A DNA stretch of 64,000 bases from Actinomadura rayongensis (GCF_009831215.1 NZ_WUTW01000002.1:1652479-1716478); one strand, 5' to 3'. Counted from the first letter of the stretch, positions 33,447 through 42,705 are shown. Notes: a model not told the origin generated them from the sequence alone. Numbers and translations are program-made.

Positions 33447-34853
33447 TCAGAACTCGAACGATTCGTGGTGGACGCGTCCGCGCGGCACCCCTGCGTCGCG
33501 CAGCGCGGTGCGCGCGGCGGCGGCCATTCCGGGCGGGCCGCACAGGTAGACGTCGCGGTCGGCGACGTCCGGGACGAACCGGCGCAGTTCCCGGCCGGTG
33601 AGCGTCAGGCGGTGCGCGGCGGGCTCGTCCACGAAGTACAGGACGCGGGCGCCGCGCGCCGCCGCGATCGCGTCCAGTTCCCCGCGCAGCGCCAGGTCCT
33701 CCGGGCGACGCGCGGTGTACAGCAGGACGACGTCCCCGGGCAGCGTCTCGAACAGCGCCCGCAGCGGCGTGATCCCGACGCCGCCCGCCAGCAGCAACGT
33801 GCCCCCGCGCCCGGCGGGCGCCGGGCGTCCGTGGCGGCTCGCCGACGGGAGGGAGCGGCGACGGGACGCCGTCAGGGCGCCGGACGGGCCTTCGGCGAAG
33901 ACGCGCGTCCCCGGGCGCAGCCGGGCGAGGGCCGCGCTGTGCCCGCCGGCGGCCTTGACGGTGATCCGCAGCCGGTCGGACCGGGGCGGCGCGGAGAGCG
34001 AGTACGGGTTCGCCGCCCACCACAGGCCCCGCGCGGCGAAGCGCCAGCGGAAGAACTGGCCGGGCTCGGCGCCCAGCCGGTCCAGGTCGCGGCCCGCGAC
34101 GGTGACCGACAGGACGCCCGGCGCCTCCCACGTCACGTCCGCGACCCGCAGCCGGTGCCGCAGCGCGTGACGGACGGGCGTCAGAACGCGGAACCACAGC
34201 ACGAGCGCCGCCGCCGAGAGGTAGAGCGCGTACCAGAACGTCCGGGCGAGCGGCGACGCGGCGAAGCTCGCCCCGTTCGCGAGCTGGTGCGAGAACGCCA
34301 GGAACAAGGCCAGGTAGAAGCCGAGGTGGATCAGGTGCCACAGCTCGTAGGGCAGCCGCCGCCGCGCCGCCCGCGCCGACGTGAGACCGGCCGCGAGCAG
34401 GAGCAGGAAGCCCACAGTCCCCTTGAGCATCTCGGGGTAGTCGAACACGACCGTCGCGGTCTCGTGCACCGGGTCGGTGTGCGCCGTCATCCCGTAGCCG
34501 AGGATGATCAGCAGGGCGTGCGCGCAGACCAGGCTGACGGTGTACCGCCCGCCCAGAGCGTGCCAGCGGGCGATCCGGTCCGCGCCGACGCCGCGTTCCA
34601 GCGCCGGGACGCGCGCCATCAGCCCGACCAGCACCGCGCAGCCGTACCCGGCGAGGAGCCCGGTGATCCGGCCGGCCTCGGTGGTCCAGCCCGCGAGGCC
34701 GCCGTCGACGGACGGCGTCGTCCGCCACCACAGCGCGAGCACGGCGACGGCGCCGAGCAGGACGAGCGCCGCCGGGACGGAGAACGGCAGCCGGACCCGG
34801 CGCCGCGTTCGACCCGGCGCGCTGCGGGGCAGGGTAGAGGTGGTGGTCGTCAC
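33447..34853 (-). CDS. Ferric reductase-like transmembrane flavoprotein
   Basis: 468 residues from GTG 34853 (RBS GGGAGG). An N-terminal membrane domain of about six helices (residues 25-245) has histidines placed for heme (SLVCAHALLIILGYG, WHLIHLGFYLALFLAFSHQL). A ferredoxin-NADP reductase-type module follows with the FAD motif NPYSLS (about 290), the NAD(P)-binding GGVGITPLRALF and the C-terminal YLCGPPGM. It should move electrons from NAD(P)H across the membrane to iron or, here, to the FMN-binding protein. It is first gene of the reductase-FMN protein-apbE operon and divergent from the response regulator gene. Confidence 0.92.
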   Translation of the reverse strand: MTTTTSTLPRSAPGRTRRRVRLPFSVPAALVLLGAVAVLALWWRTTPSVDGGLAGWTTEAGRITGLLAGYGCAVLVGLMARVPALERGVGADRIARWHALGGRYTVSLVCAHALLIILGYGMTAHTDPVHETATVVFDYPEMLKGTVGFLLLLAAGLTSARAARRRLPYELWHLIHLGFYLALFLAFSHQLANGASFAASPLARTFWYALYLSAAALVLWFRVLTPVRHALRHRLRVADVTWEAPGVLSVTVAGRDLDRLGAEPGQFFRWRFAARGLWWAANPYSLSAPPRSDRLRITVKAAGGHSAALARLRPGTRVFAEGPSGALTASRRRSLPSASRHGRPAPAGRGGTLLLAGGVGITPLRALFETLPGDVVLLYTARRPEDLALRGELDAIAAARGARVLYFVDEPAAHRLTLTGRELRRFVPDVADRDVYLCGPPGMAAAARTALRDAGVPRGRVHHESFEF

Positions 34854-34977
34854 GGAGCGTGCCTCCCTGGATGGGTTATCGCCACCCTGGGCCACCAACT
34901 TCTGTGTTTCCTCTGAGATGGGGTGATCCCGCCGGTTTCTCAGCGAATATTCAGAGGTGGGATCTTCTGGAGCGACC
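34854..34977. promoter_or_regulatory. Divergent promoter region between the redox operon and the two-component genes
   Basis: This 124-bp gap feeds the leftward reductase-apbE operon and the rightward response regulator. A tract around 34895-34950 (TTCTGTGTTTCC, TTTCTCAGCGAATATTCAGAG) is less GC-rich and could hold promoter elements. The response regulator is the natural candidate to bind here. No clear symmetric site was found. Confidence 0.5.
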
Positions 34978-35703
34978 ATGACGGGCAACGGCCCCCGGCG
35001 CGCGGACGGCACGCCCGTCCGCGTCCTCGTCGTGGACGACGAACCGGACATCCGTGACGTCCTCGTCCGGGTGCTGCGCGCGGAGGGCTGGGCGGTCGCC
35101 GAGGCCGCCGACGGGACGGCCGCGCTCGCCGCCGCCCGTGACGTCAGGCCCGACGCCGTGATCCTCGACGTCATGCTGCCCGACACGGACGGATTCGCCG
35201 TGCTGCGCGACCTGCGCGCCCGCGCCCCCGAGATCTGCGTCCTGTTCCTCACCGCGCGGGACACCGTCGAGGACCGCGTCGCGGGCATCACGGCGGGCGG
35301 CGACGACTACGTGACCAAGCCGTTCAGCCTGGACGAGGTGCTGGCGCGGCTGAACGGCCTCGTCCGCCGCGCCGGGATCGCCCGCCGCAGAGCCCGTCCG
35401 GGCCTGCTGACCGTCGGCGACCTGGAGATGGACGAGTCCGCCCGCGAGGTCACCCGCGCCGGCGACCTCATCGACCTCACCCCGACCGAGTTCGAGCTGC
35501 TGCGCTACCTCATGCGCAACGCGCGCCACGTGCTCAGCAAGGCGCAGATCCTCGGGCACGTCTGGAACTACGACTTCGGTGGCGAGGCCCATGTCGTGGA
35601 GCTGTACATCAGCTACCTGCGCAAGAAGATCGACCGGGACCGTCCGCCGATGATCCAGACCGTGCGCGGCGTCGGGTACGTGCTGCGGCCGGGGGCCGGA
35701 TGA
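34978..35703 (+). CDS. OmpR-family response regulator
   Basis: 241 residues from ATG 34978 (GGAG six bases upstream); a GTG at 34957 is less likely. The receiver domain has acidic D20/D21, phospho-acceptor D64 (ILDVMLPDTDG), a switch threonine (FLTARD) and K in YVTKPFS. The C-terminal winged helix (about 145-237) includes LTPTEFELLRYLMRN and HVVELYISYLRKKID. It overlaps the kinase gene in an ATGA and is its cognate partner; the neighbouring redox operon is a likely target. Confidence 0.95.
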   Translation: MTGNGPRRADGTPVRVLVVDDEPDIRDVLVRVLRAEGWAVAEAADGTAALAAARDVRPDAVILDVMLPDTDGFAVLRDLRARAPEICVLFLTARDTVEDRVAGITAGGDDYVTKPFSLDEVLARLNGLVRRAGIARRRARPGLLTVGDLEMDESAREVTRAGDLIDLTPTEFELLRYLMRNARHVLSKAQILGHVWNYDFGGEAHVVELYISYLRKKIDRDRPPMIQTVRGVGYVLRPGAG

Positions 35704-37094
35704 GGTCGCTGTGGGTGCGGCTGACGGCCGGGCTGGTGCTGCTGCTGGCGCTGAGCTGCGTCGCGGTCGGCGCGGCGACGGCCGTCGAGATGCGCCGGTT
35801 CCTCGTCGGCCGCCTCGACCAGCAGCTCGTCGACCAGCGCGGACGGTTCGCGGCGAGCCTGGAGCACGAGTGGCCGGCCGACGCCGACAACCGTCCCGAC
35901 AGCCGGGGCCAGTCGGACGGCACGTTCTGCGCCCGCATCGTGAACGGCGCGATCACCGGCGAGTGGATCGTCCGGGGCCGCGCCACCGTCGGCCTCCCGC
36001 TGAGCGCGGAGGACCGCCGGACGCTGACGTCCCTGCGCCCGAACCATCCGAGAACGGCCGATCTGTCGAGCCTGGGGGACTACCGGCTGCTGTCCGTGAA
36101 GGGCGACGACGGCGATCTGCTCATCACCGGCCTGCCGATGGAGCCGGTGGACAGCGCCGTCACCCGCCTGCTGGTGATCGAGGGCGTCGTGTTCGGGCTG
36201 GCGTTGCTCGCGGCGGGCGGCGCGGCGGCGGCGTGGGTGCGGGTCGCGCTGCGTCCGCTGAGCAGGGTGACGGCGCTCGCCGGAAGCGTCGCCGAACTGC
36301 CGCTGTCGGGCGGCGAGGTGGACCTCGGGCACCGCGTCCCGGCGACCGGCTCGGGCACCGAGGTCGCCCGGCTGAGCAGCGCGTTCAACCGGATGCTGGG
36401 CCACATCGAGACGTCGCTCGTCCGGCGCCAGCAGTCGCAGGAGCGGCTGCGCGCGTTCGCCGCCGACGCCAGCCACGAGCTGCGCACGCCCGTCGCCGCG
36501 ATCCGGGGCCACGCCGAGCTGGCGCTGCGCGAGGACGCCGACGTCCGGCACGCGCTGCGCCGCATCCAGGCCGAGGCCACCCGGATGGGCGACCTCGTCG
36601 AGGACCTGCTGCTCCTGGCCAGGCTGGACGCGGGCCGCCCCCTCGTCGCCGAGACCGTCGACCTCACCCGGCTCGTCCTGGACGCGACGAGCGACGCCCG
36701 CGCCGCCGCCCCCGACCACGTGTGGACGCTCGAACTCCCCGGCGAGCCCGTCGAGATCACCGGCGACGAGCACCGGCTGCACCAGGCCGTCGCGAACCTG
36801 CTGGCCAACGCCCGCGTCCACACGCCGCCGGGCACGAAGGTGACCGTCCGGCTGATGACGGCGGACGACCACGTCACCGTGGAGGTCGCCGACGACGGCC
36901 CGGGCATACCGGACGCCCTGCACGACGAGATCTTCGACCGGTTCGTCCGGGCGGACCCGTCCCGCTCGCGGCGCGCGGGCGGCGCGGGCCTCGGCCTGTC
37001 GATCGTCCACGGCGTGGCCGCCGCGCACGGCGGCGCGGTCGCGTTCACCAGCGAGCCCGGCGCGACGGTCTTCCGCATGACCCTCCCCGTCTAG
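35700..37094 (+). CDS. Sensor histidine kinase
   Basis: 464 residues. Two membrane helices (about 9-31 and 157-180) bound an extracellular sensor of about 125 residues with one cysteine. HAMP follows (181-240), then HisKA with phospho-acceptor H259 (ASHELRTPVAAIRGH) and a HATPase domain with N (VANLLANARVHTPPG), DDGPGIP and GGAGLGLSIV. The stimulus is unknown. The position beside a flavin/heme reductase suggests redox or metal sensing (inference). Confidence 0.95.
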   Translation: MRSLWVRLTAGLVLLLALSCVAVGAATAVEMRRFLVGRLDQQLVDQRGRFAASLEHEWPADADNRPDSRGQSDGTFCARIVNGAITGEWIVRGRATVGLPLSAEDRRTLTSLRPNHPRTADLSSLGDYRLLSVKGDDGDLLITGLPMEPVDSAVTRLLVIEGVVFGLALLAAGGAAAAWVRVALRPLSRVTALAGSVAELPLSGGEVDLGHRVPATGSGTEVARLSSAFNRMLGHIETSLVRRQQSQERLRAFAADASHELRTPVAAIRGHAELALREDADVRHALRRIQAEATRMGDLVEDLLLLARLDAGRPLVAETVDLTRLVLDATSDARAAAPDHVWTLELPGEPVEITGDEHRLHQAVANLLANARVHTPPGTKVTVRLMTADDHVTVEVADDGPGIPDALHDEIFDRFVRADPSRSRRAGGAGLGLSIVHGVAAAHGGAVAFTSEPGATVFRMTLPV

Positions 37095-37103
37095 GCTGAC
37101 ACC

Positions 37104-37769
37104 GTGGACGAGAAGGCCGCCAAGTCCGAGCAGACGCGCGCGCTCATCGTCGCCACCGCCCTGCGGCTGTTCCGCGAGCGCGGCTACGAGGCGACGACGA
37201 TGCGCGTCATCGCCAAGGAGGCGGGCGTCTCGGTCGGCAACGCCTACTACTACTTCGCGTCCAAAGAGGAACTGATCCAGGCGTACTACGACGAACTCCA
37301 GGAGGAGCACGCGCGCGCCTGCCGGGAGGTCCTGGCCAAGGAGCGCGACTTCGCGCCCCGGCTGCTCGGCGTGCTGCGCGCCCGCGTCGACACGATGGTC
37401 CCCTACCACGCGTTCGCCGGGAAGTTCTTCAAGTTCGCCGCCGAGCCGACGAGCCCGCTCAACCCGTTCAGCGCCGAGGCGGGCCCGTCGCGGGCGGCGG
37501 CCGTCGCGCTGTACCGCGAGGTCGTGGACGGCTCCAGCCTCAAGATCGACGACGGGTTCCGGCAGGAGCTGCCCGAGCTGCTGTGGATCTACTCGATGGG
37601 CATCGTCCTGTACTGGGTGCACGACTCCTCGCCGGGCTGCCGCAAGACGTACCTGCTGGTGGAGCGGACGGTCCCGCTGGTCGACCGCATGGTGTCGATG
37701 TCGCGGCTGCCGGGCTTCAAGTCCGTCACGCGCCAGCTCGTCGACATCATCCGCGAGGTCCGCGACTAG
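37104..37769 (+). CDS. TetR-family transcriptional regulator
   Basis: 221 residues from GTG 37104. The N-terminal HTH (about 10-56) reads TALRLFRERGYEATTMRVIAKEAGVSVGNAYYYFASKEELI, a typical TetR domain. The helical ligand-binding part ends with a hydrophobic region (LLWIYSMGIVLYWVHD). It starts nine bases after the kinase stop, so it may share the transcript. Its last codons overlap the convergent MarR gene by four bases. Confidence 0.93.
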   Translation: MDEKAAKSEQTRALIVATALRLFRERGYEATTMRVIAKEAGVSVGNAYYYFASKEELIQAYYDELQEEHARACREVLAKERDFAPRLLGVLRARVDTMVPYHAFAGKFFKFAAEPTSPLNPFSAEAGPSRAAAVALYREVVDGSSLKIDDGFRQELPELLWIYSMGIVLYWVHDSSPGCRKTYLLVERTVPLVDRMVSMSRLPGFKSVTRQLVDIIREVRD

Positions 37770-38197
37770 ACGCGTCGGCTGACGCGTTCGAGCAGGGGGA
37801 CGGCGGCGGCGAGCAGCGCGCGCTCGTCGTCGGTCAGCTCGTCGCGCAGCGCGGCCGTGAGCCGCCGCGACCGCTCCCGCCGGACGCCGCGCAGCCCCTC
37901 GCGACCGGTGTCGGACAGGGAGAGGACGACGCGCCGTCCGTCCGCCGGATCGGGCGCGCGGACGACGAGCCCGCGTTCGGTGAGCGCCGCGACGATCGCG
38001 CCCATCGACTGCGGCCGGACGCCCTCGGCGGCGGCGAGCGCGCTGGACGTCGCGGGCCCCTCGCGGTCGAGCCGGACCAGGACGGCGGTCTGCGACGGCG
38101 TCAGCTCGTCGTCCACCTTCGTCTGGCGGAGGCGGCGGAGCAGGGGGCCGAGGCAGGCGCGCAGGTCGGTGGCGAGGATCTCCGGATCACTTTTCAC
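37766..38197 (-). CDS. MarR-family transcriptional regulator
   Basis: 143 residues from ATG 38197. The winged HTH is LTPSQTAVLVRLDREGPATSSALAAAEGVRPQSMGAIVAALTERGLVVR with the wing DPADGRRVVLSLSD. It is divergent from the dienelactone hydrolase gene with only 41 bp between starts, the classic layout of a MarR repressor controlling a neighbouring detoxifying enzyme and itself. Confidence 0.92.
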   Translation of the reverse strand: MKSDPEILATDLRACLGPLLRRLRQTKVDDELTPSQTAVLVRLDREGPATSSALAAAEGVRPQSMGAIVAALTERGLVVRAPDPADGRRVVLSLSDTGREGLRGVRRERSRRLTAALRDELTDDERALLAAAVPLLERVSRRV

Positions 38198-38238
38198 AGT
38201 TGAAACTTATCAGTCTTGCCTGTGATATAGCTGGGGGC
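38198..38238. promoter_or_regulatory. Shared MarR/dienelactone hydrolase control region
   Basis: The short divergent gap contains AGTTGAAACT (38201-38210), an AGTT/AACT dyad just upstream of the MarR start, and an AT-rich TGTGATATAG that may serve as a -10 region for the hydrolase gene. Spacing is so short that one MarR dimer would block both promoters. Confidence 0.5.
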
Positions 38239-38982
38239 ATGAGCGATTCCCTGAGTGCGACGACCGTGCGCCTCACCGGCCACGGCGGGGACGAGATCGA
38301 GGCCTACCTCGCCCGTCCCGACGGCGACGGCCCGCGCGGCGGCGTCGTGGTGATCCACCACCTGCCGGGCTACGACCGCGCCACCAAGGAGATGGTGCGG
38401 CGCTTCGCCGAGCTCGGCTATGACGCCATCTGCCCGAATCTCTTCTTCCGCGAGGCGCCCGGCGCGGCCCCCGACGACGCGGCGGCGGTCGGCCGGGCCA
38501 ACGGCGGCGTGCCCGACGAGCGGCTGCTCGGCGACGTCGCCGGGGCCCTGGCGCACCTGCGCGCGCTGCCGACGTCCAACGGGAAGGCCGGCGTGATCGG
38601 CCACTGCTCGGGCGGGCGGCAGGCCGTCCTCGTCGCCTGCGAACTCGACGTGGACGCGGCCGTCGACTGCTACGGCGCGTTCGTCCTCGCGACCCCGCCG
38701 GACGGCTTCCCGATCAAGGTGTCGGGGATCGGGGACCGGCTTCCCGCGCTGCGCGCCCCGCTGCTCGGCCTGTTCGGCAAGGAGGACAAGTTCCCCGCGC
38801 AGACCGAGGTGGACGAGCTGGCCCGCGTCCTCACCGAGCACGGCAAGGACTTCGAGTTCCACAGCTACGACGGCGCCGGGCACGCGTTCTTCGCCGTGGA
38901 CCGGCCGTCCTACAACGTGGCCGCCGCCAACGACGGCTGGGAGAAGATCGCCGCCTTCTTCGCGACCCGTCTGGGGGCCTGA
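38239..38982 (+). CDS. Dienelactone hydrolase-family protein
   Basis: 247 residues from ATG 38239. The alpha/beta hydrolase has the cysteine nucleophile of this family, VIGHCSGGR with C123 at the canonical number. The catalytic Asp is in FGKEDKFP (about residue 180) and the His in YDGAGHAFF (about 214). Family members hydrolyse dienelactones in chlorocatechol breakdown or related carboxyl esters; the real substrate is unknown. It is probably induced through the divergent MarR regulator. The DUF6295-like gene begins two bases after its stop. Confidence 0.92.
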   Translation: MSDSLSATTVRLTGHGGDEIEAYLARPDGDGPRGGVVVIHHLPGYDRATKEMVRRFAELGYDAICPNLFFREAPGAAPDDAAAVGRANGGVPDERLLGDVAGALAHLRALPTSNGKAGVIGHCSGGRQAVLVACELDVDAAVDCYGAFVLATPPDGFPIKVSGIGDRLPALRAPLLGLFGKEDKFPAQTEVDELARVLTEHGKDFEFHSYDGAGHAFFAVDRPSYNVAAANDGWEKIAAFFATRLGA

Positions 38983-38984
38983 CC

Positions 38985-39248
38985 ATGTGCACCTACACGA
39001 CCGTGCGGGCCGCGATCGACGGCAGCGCCAAGGGGCCGGGCGGCGCCTGGTTCCACGTCGCCGACGCGACCGTCTACTTCGACCACCCGGTCCACGCGCA
39101 GTTTGAGCACACGCTCAACATCGACCTGAGCGACCAGTCGGCGGACCCGGCGCGGCGCGTGGCCGTCGAGCTGAGCGCCGAGTCCGCGCGCCGGCTCGTC
39201 GCCGCGATCCAGGAGGCGCTGGACGCCGTTCCGGCCGAGCTGCGCTGA
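38985..39248 (+). CDS. Small DUF6295-like protein
   Basis: 87 residues from ATG 38985 (MCTYTTVRAAIDGSAKGPGGAWFHVADATVYFDHP). I recognise the MCTYTT start and GAWFHV..A.VYFDHP pattern as the DUF6295 family, from memory. The protein is small, without membrane segments, and ends in a helix (AESARRLVAAIQEALDAV). It follows the hydrolase gene directly and is surely co-transcribed. It may assist that enzyme, but its activity is unknown. Confidence 0.75.
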   Translation: MCTYTTVRAAIDGSAKGPGGAWFHVADATVYFDHPVHAQFEHTLNIDLSDQSADPARRVAVELSAESARRLVAAIQEALDAVPAELR

Positions 39249-39249
39249 C

Positions 39250-41010
39250 TCACGCCAGCCCGAGATGCTTGCGCGCGAAGGTGATCTCGGCCTCCATCTG
39301 CTTGATGTGCTCCTCGACGACCAGCGAGCCGTGGCCCGCGTCGAAGCGGTACACGTCGTGCGGGAGACCGAGGTCGCCGAGCCGCGCCAGGTAGTTCTCG
39401 ACCTGCCGGATCGGGCAGCGCGGGTCGTTCTCCCCGGCCATGACCAGCACCGGGGCCGTCACCCGGTCCACATAGGTGATCGGGGACGACTCGCGGTACC
39501 GCTCGGGGACCTCGTCCGGCGAGCCGCCGAACAGGGAGCGGTCGAACGCGCGCAGCGGCTCGGTCTCGTCCTCGTAGGCGGCGACGTAGTCCGCGATCGG
39601 TACGGACGCGATGGCCACCGACCACGCGCCGGGATGCACGCCCACCGCGAGCAGCGCCAGGTACCCGCCCCAGGAGCCGCCGGTAACGACCAGCTTGGAT
39701 GGATCGGCGAGCCCTGATTCCACGGCCCAGTCCCTCACGGCCTGGACGTCCTCCAGCTCGGTCAGCCCGACGCGGCCCTCGATCGCGTCCCGCCACGCCG
39801 ACCCGTACCCCGTCGACCCCCGGTAGTTGACGCGGACGACCGCGAACCCGTGGTCCACCCAGGCGGCGGCGGACGGGGCGAACGCGTCCTCGTCCTGCGC
39901 CGTCGGGCCGCCGTGCACCTCGAACACCGTCGCGTGCGGCGCGGACGCGTTCACCGGGCGGCTGACCAGGGCGTGGACGCGTCCGCCAGGCCCTTCGACC
40001 CACACGTCCTCCACCGGCACCGACGCGGGCGCGGGATCGCCGGGCGGGACGAGCACCACCGCGCCGGACGTCGACCGGACGACCGGCGGCGCGGCGGCCG
40101 ACGACCAGGAGTACTCGACCGTCCCGTCCGGACGGGCCGCCGCCGCGCCGATCACGCCGCGCGGCGTCTCGATCCTGGTCAGCGACCGGTCGGCGAGGAC
40201 GTACCGGTACAACTCGACGCGCGCCTCGAAGGAGTGGGCGATCAGCAGCGCGGACCCGTCGGGGTACCAGCTCGCGTCGGTCTCGCCGGGCAGGCCGAGC
40301 GCGATCTCGTCCTCGGCGCCGGTCAGCGGGTCCCAGACGAGCGGCTCCTCGCGGCCGTGGCGCTCGTGGGTCACGAGCAGGCGGGCGTCGTCGGGCGCGA
40401 ACGCCAGGCCCCAGACGCCCTTGCCGGGGCCGTCCCACAGCTCGGCGACGGTTGTGCCGTCCGGGCGCAGCACGCGCAGCGCCATGTGGCGGCTGTCGCC
40501 GTGCTCGCTGTGCCCGATCGCGATCAGGCGGGCGTCGCGGGACAGCGCGGCGGCGTAGGAGTCCTCGGCGTGCTCGTACAGCGCGACGGGCGGCGCGCCG
40601 GGACGGCACAGATGTACCGTTCCCGAACTTTCGCCCGTGCTCCCGACCAGCGCGACCCCGTCCGCGCCCAGCGCCAGCCCGGACGGATACGCCGCGGGCA
40701 GCTCGGGAACCGCCGGGACGGCCGTCCCGCCGCCGAACGGCTCGCGCATCCAGACGCCGAGCTCGTCGCCGTCGGTGTCGGCGAACCACCAGATCGCGTC
40801 GCCCTCGGGCGTCAGCAGCCCGTACTCGGTGCCGTGCGGACGGTCGGTGACCTGGCGGCGCGTGTCGGTGCCGCGATCCCACGCGTACAGCTCCCACGTA
40901 CCGGTCACGTTGGATCGGTACAGGCAGCGGTGCGGCGCGTCCCGCGCCCAGCGGGGGAGGCTCACCCGGGCGGCCCGGAAGCGCGCCTTCCAGCGCGTGT
41001 CGTCGACCAT
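39250..41010 (-). CDS. S9-family prolyl oligopeptidase-like serine peptidase
   Basis: 586 residues with no signal peptide. The N-terminal 330 residues form a beta-propeller (repeated strands such as YAWDRGTDTRRQVTD, WDPLTGAEDEIAL). The C-terminal alpha/beta hydrolase domain has the nucleophile elbow VTGGSWGGY (S446), Asp in MAGENDPRCP and His in DAGHGSLV. It is likely an acylaminoacyl- or dipeptidyl-peptidase acting on short peptides in the cytoplasm. Its stop lies two bases beyond the end of the DUF6295-like gene, which is convergent. Confidence 0.93.
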   Translation of the reverse strand: MVDDTRWKARFRAARVSLPRWARDAPHRCLYRSNVTGTWELYAWDRGTDTRRQVTDRPHGTEYGLLTPEGDAIWWFADTDGDELGVWMREPFGGGTAVPAVPELPAAYPSGLALGADGVALVGSTGESSGTVHLCRPGAPPVALYEHAEDSYAAALSRDARLIAIGHSEHGDSRHMALRVLRPDGTTVAELWDGPGKGVWGLAFAPDDARLLVTHERHGREEPLVWDPLTGAEDEIALGLPGETDASWYPDGSALLIAHSFEARVELYRYVLADRSLTRIETPRGVIGAAAARPDGTVEYSWSSAAAPPVVRSTSGAVVLVPPGDPAPASVPVEDVWVEGPGGRVHALVSRPVNASAPHATVFEVHGGPTAQDEDAFAPSAAAWVDHGFAVVRVNYRGSTGYGSAWRDAIEGRVGLTELEDVQAVRDWAVESGLADPSKLVVTGGSWGGYLALLAVGVHPGAWSVAIASVPIADYVAAYEDETEPLRAFDRSLFGGSPDEVPERYRESSPITYVDRVTAPVLVMAGENDPRCPIRQVENYLARLGDLGLPHDVYRFDAGHGSLVVEEHIKQMEAEITFARKHLGLA

Positions 41011-41026
41011 GCGTCCCAGTATGGGG

Positions 41027-41917
41027 TCAGGCCCAGGGCGGGACCGATCCGTCCGATTCCTCCCTCACCTGCGGTGCGTCGGACGGGAACGCGGACCGAT
41101 CGGCGGGGTTCAGTGTCCGGTGGACGGCGCGTGCGACGCGCTCGATCGTTGCCACGCCGTATCGCATCGTCGGGGTGTCCTGCGTGAGCACGACGATGAG
41201 GTAGTCGCGGTGGCGCCCGCTGAAGGACCCGATGCTGTGAACGCGCCAGTACCGATCGTGCCGGGGCAGCCAGCCGTTCTTCACATGCCAGACGACGCCC
41301 GCCGGACGTCCGGTGGGCACGCCCCAGCGTTGTTGCGGGATCACCTGGTGCATGAGGTCGAGGATGTAACGGCGGGCCTTGTCGCTGAGGACCGTCCCGT
41401 GCGACGTGAGGACGCGCAACAACCGCAGCTCGTCGTTCGCCGTGATCTGCGTGAGGCCCCAGAAGTGCGTGGGGCCGAGCTTCGTGTGCCGCATCCCGGC
41501 CCGGACGAGGAACCGGTTCATCCGCGTCCGCCCGATCTGTCGCCACAGCGCGGACGCCGCGTCGTTGTCGGACCGCGTGATCATCCGGCGGGCGAGGGTC
41601 TTCTCCCGGGTCGTCAGGCCCCGATGCTGGTCCAGCGCGGTGCGCATCAGCGCGCCGAGGATCGTCACCTTCACGACGCTCGCCGAGTCGTACCGCCGGT
41701 CGCCGCGCACGCTGCACACGACGTCGTGCTCGCGGTCCAGGATCGCGACGGACGCCGTCCCGGCGCGGCCGTGCAGGGCAGCCGCGACCTGGCGGCCGAG
41801 CGACGCCGCCAGCCGGGGCTGCGCCGCCGACGCGCACGGGCCGTCCGCCCGCGCCGCCGGAGCCGGAAGGAACGCGAGGAAGACGCACACGGCGGCCGAA
41901 ACGCGGAAAAAGCGCAT
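41027..41917 (-). CDS. Secreted class A beta-lactamase-like serine hydrolase
   Basis: 296 residues with a Sec signal peptide (about 1-24, cleavage after AARA). It shows the SxxK motif S80-V-V-K83, S116-D-N118 and a KNG triad element (WHVKNGW). All three penicillin-interacting motifs are present, but the omega-loop glutamate typical of true class A beta-lactamases is not evident (ANDELRLL is a possible counterpart). It may act on cell-wall peptides or beta-lactams outside the cell. It stands downstream of no obvious regulator and ends 16 bases from the S9 peptidase start on the same strand. Confidence 0.85.
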   Translation of the reverse strand: MRFFRVSAAVCVFLAFLPAPAARADGPCASAAQPRLAASLGRQVAAALHGRAGTASVAILDREHDVVCSVRGDRRYDSASVVKVTILGALMRTALDQHRGLTTREKTLARRMITRSDNDAASALWRQIGRTRMNRFLVRAGMRHTKLGPTHFWGLTQITANDELRLLRVLTSHGTVLSDKARRYILDLMHQVIPQQRWGVPTGRPAGVVWHVKNGWLPRHDRYWRVHSIGSFSGRHRDYLIVVLTQDTPTMRYGVATIERVARAVHRTLNPADRSAFPSDAPQVREESDGSVPPWA

Positions 41918-41958
41918 CCCCCTACGGTAACGATCCCGGGGTCAGCGCCCGGCCAAGA

Positions 41959-42705
41959 TCATTCCCGGGACTCGGCGAGATCCGCCAGCACCCGCTCGAT
42001 CGCCGTCCGCACCTGCCGGTCCATCGCCCGGGCGAACCCGGCCTCCACCGACACCTGGGCGCCCGGCCGCAGGCGCGCCAGGGTCTCGTCCAGGCCGTCC
42101 GCGTCGAACGTCCCGACGACATGGCCGGTGATCAGGCCGACGAACCGCGCGGCGAGGTCGTCCATCGCCCGCTGGAGGTGGAGGCTGACCTCCAGCACCT
42201 TCGCCAGCGGCACGCCCGCGCGCACCAGCGTCACCGTCGCGTCGAGCTGGCGGCGGCTCCAGTGCGTGACGCGGTCGCCGTCGATCCGCAGCAGGCCCAG
42301 CTCGACGGCCCGCTCGATCGCGCCCGTGTCCGCCTCGCCGGGGAACAGCGCGACCAGCTCGGCGAGCGGCATCGTCACCGGCGTCTCGGTGGACCACGGC
42401 GCCGTCACGGCCTTCTCCACGCCGAGGACGGTCGCGATGTCGCGGCCCTCCTCCCACGCCGCCAGCAGCTCCCGGATGCCCTCCAGCGTGTGGCCGCGCT
42501 CCAGCAGGCTCGCGATCATCCGCAGCCGCGCCAGGTGCTCCGCCGAGTACAGGCCGATCCGGCCGACCCGCCGCGGCGGCGGCAGCAGCTTGCGCTCCTG
42601 GTAGTAGCGCAGCGTCCGCACCGGCACGCCCGCCGCCTCGGCCAGCTCGCCGAGCCGGTACTCGGACGGGGGTTCGGGCACGTCGTCGGTCACGCCCGTC
42701 AGCAT
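41959..42705 (-). CDS. MerR-family transcriptional regulator
   Basis: 248 residues from ATG 42705. The MerR HTH lies at residues about 15-85 (YRLGELAEAAGVPVRTLRYYQERKLLPPPRRVGRIGLYSAEHLARLRMIASLLERG), followed by a long helical effector part without the cysteines of metal sensors. It resembles the group controlling transport or stress genes. It is divergent from the lipoprotein gene with 85 bp between starts, so that gene may be a target. Confidence 0.9.
   Translation of the reverse strand: MLTGVTDDVPEPPSEYRLGELAEAAGVPVRTLRYYQERKLLPPPRRVGRIGLYSAEHLARLRMIASLLERGHTLEGIRELLAAWEEGRDIATVLGVEKAVTAPWSTETPVTMPLAELVALFPGEADTGAIERAVELGLLRIDGDRVTHWSRRQLDATVTLVRAGVPLAKVLEVSLHLQRAMDDLAARFVGLITGHVVGTFDADGLDETLARLRPGAQVSVEAGFARAMDRQVRTAIERVLADLAESRE

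Noticed and set aside
33447..35291. A longer upstream start for the ferric reductase gene
   Set aside because: The extension runs antisense into the response regulator gene; GTG 34853 has a proper RBS and begins the first plausible sequence.
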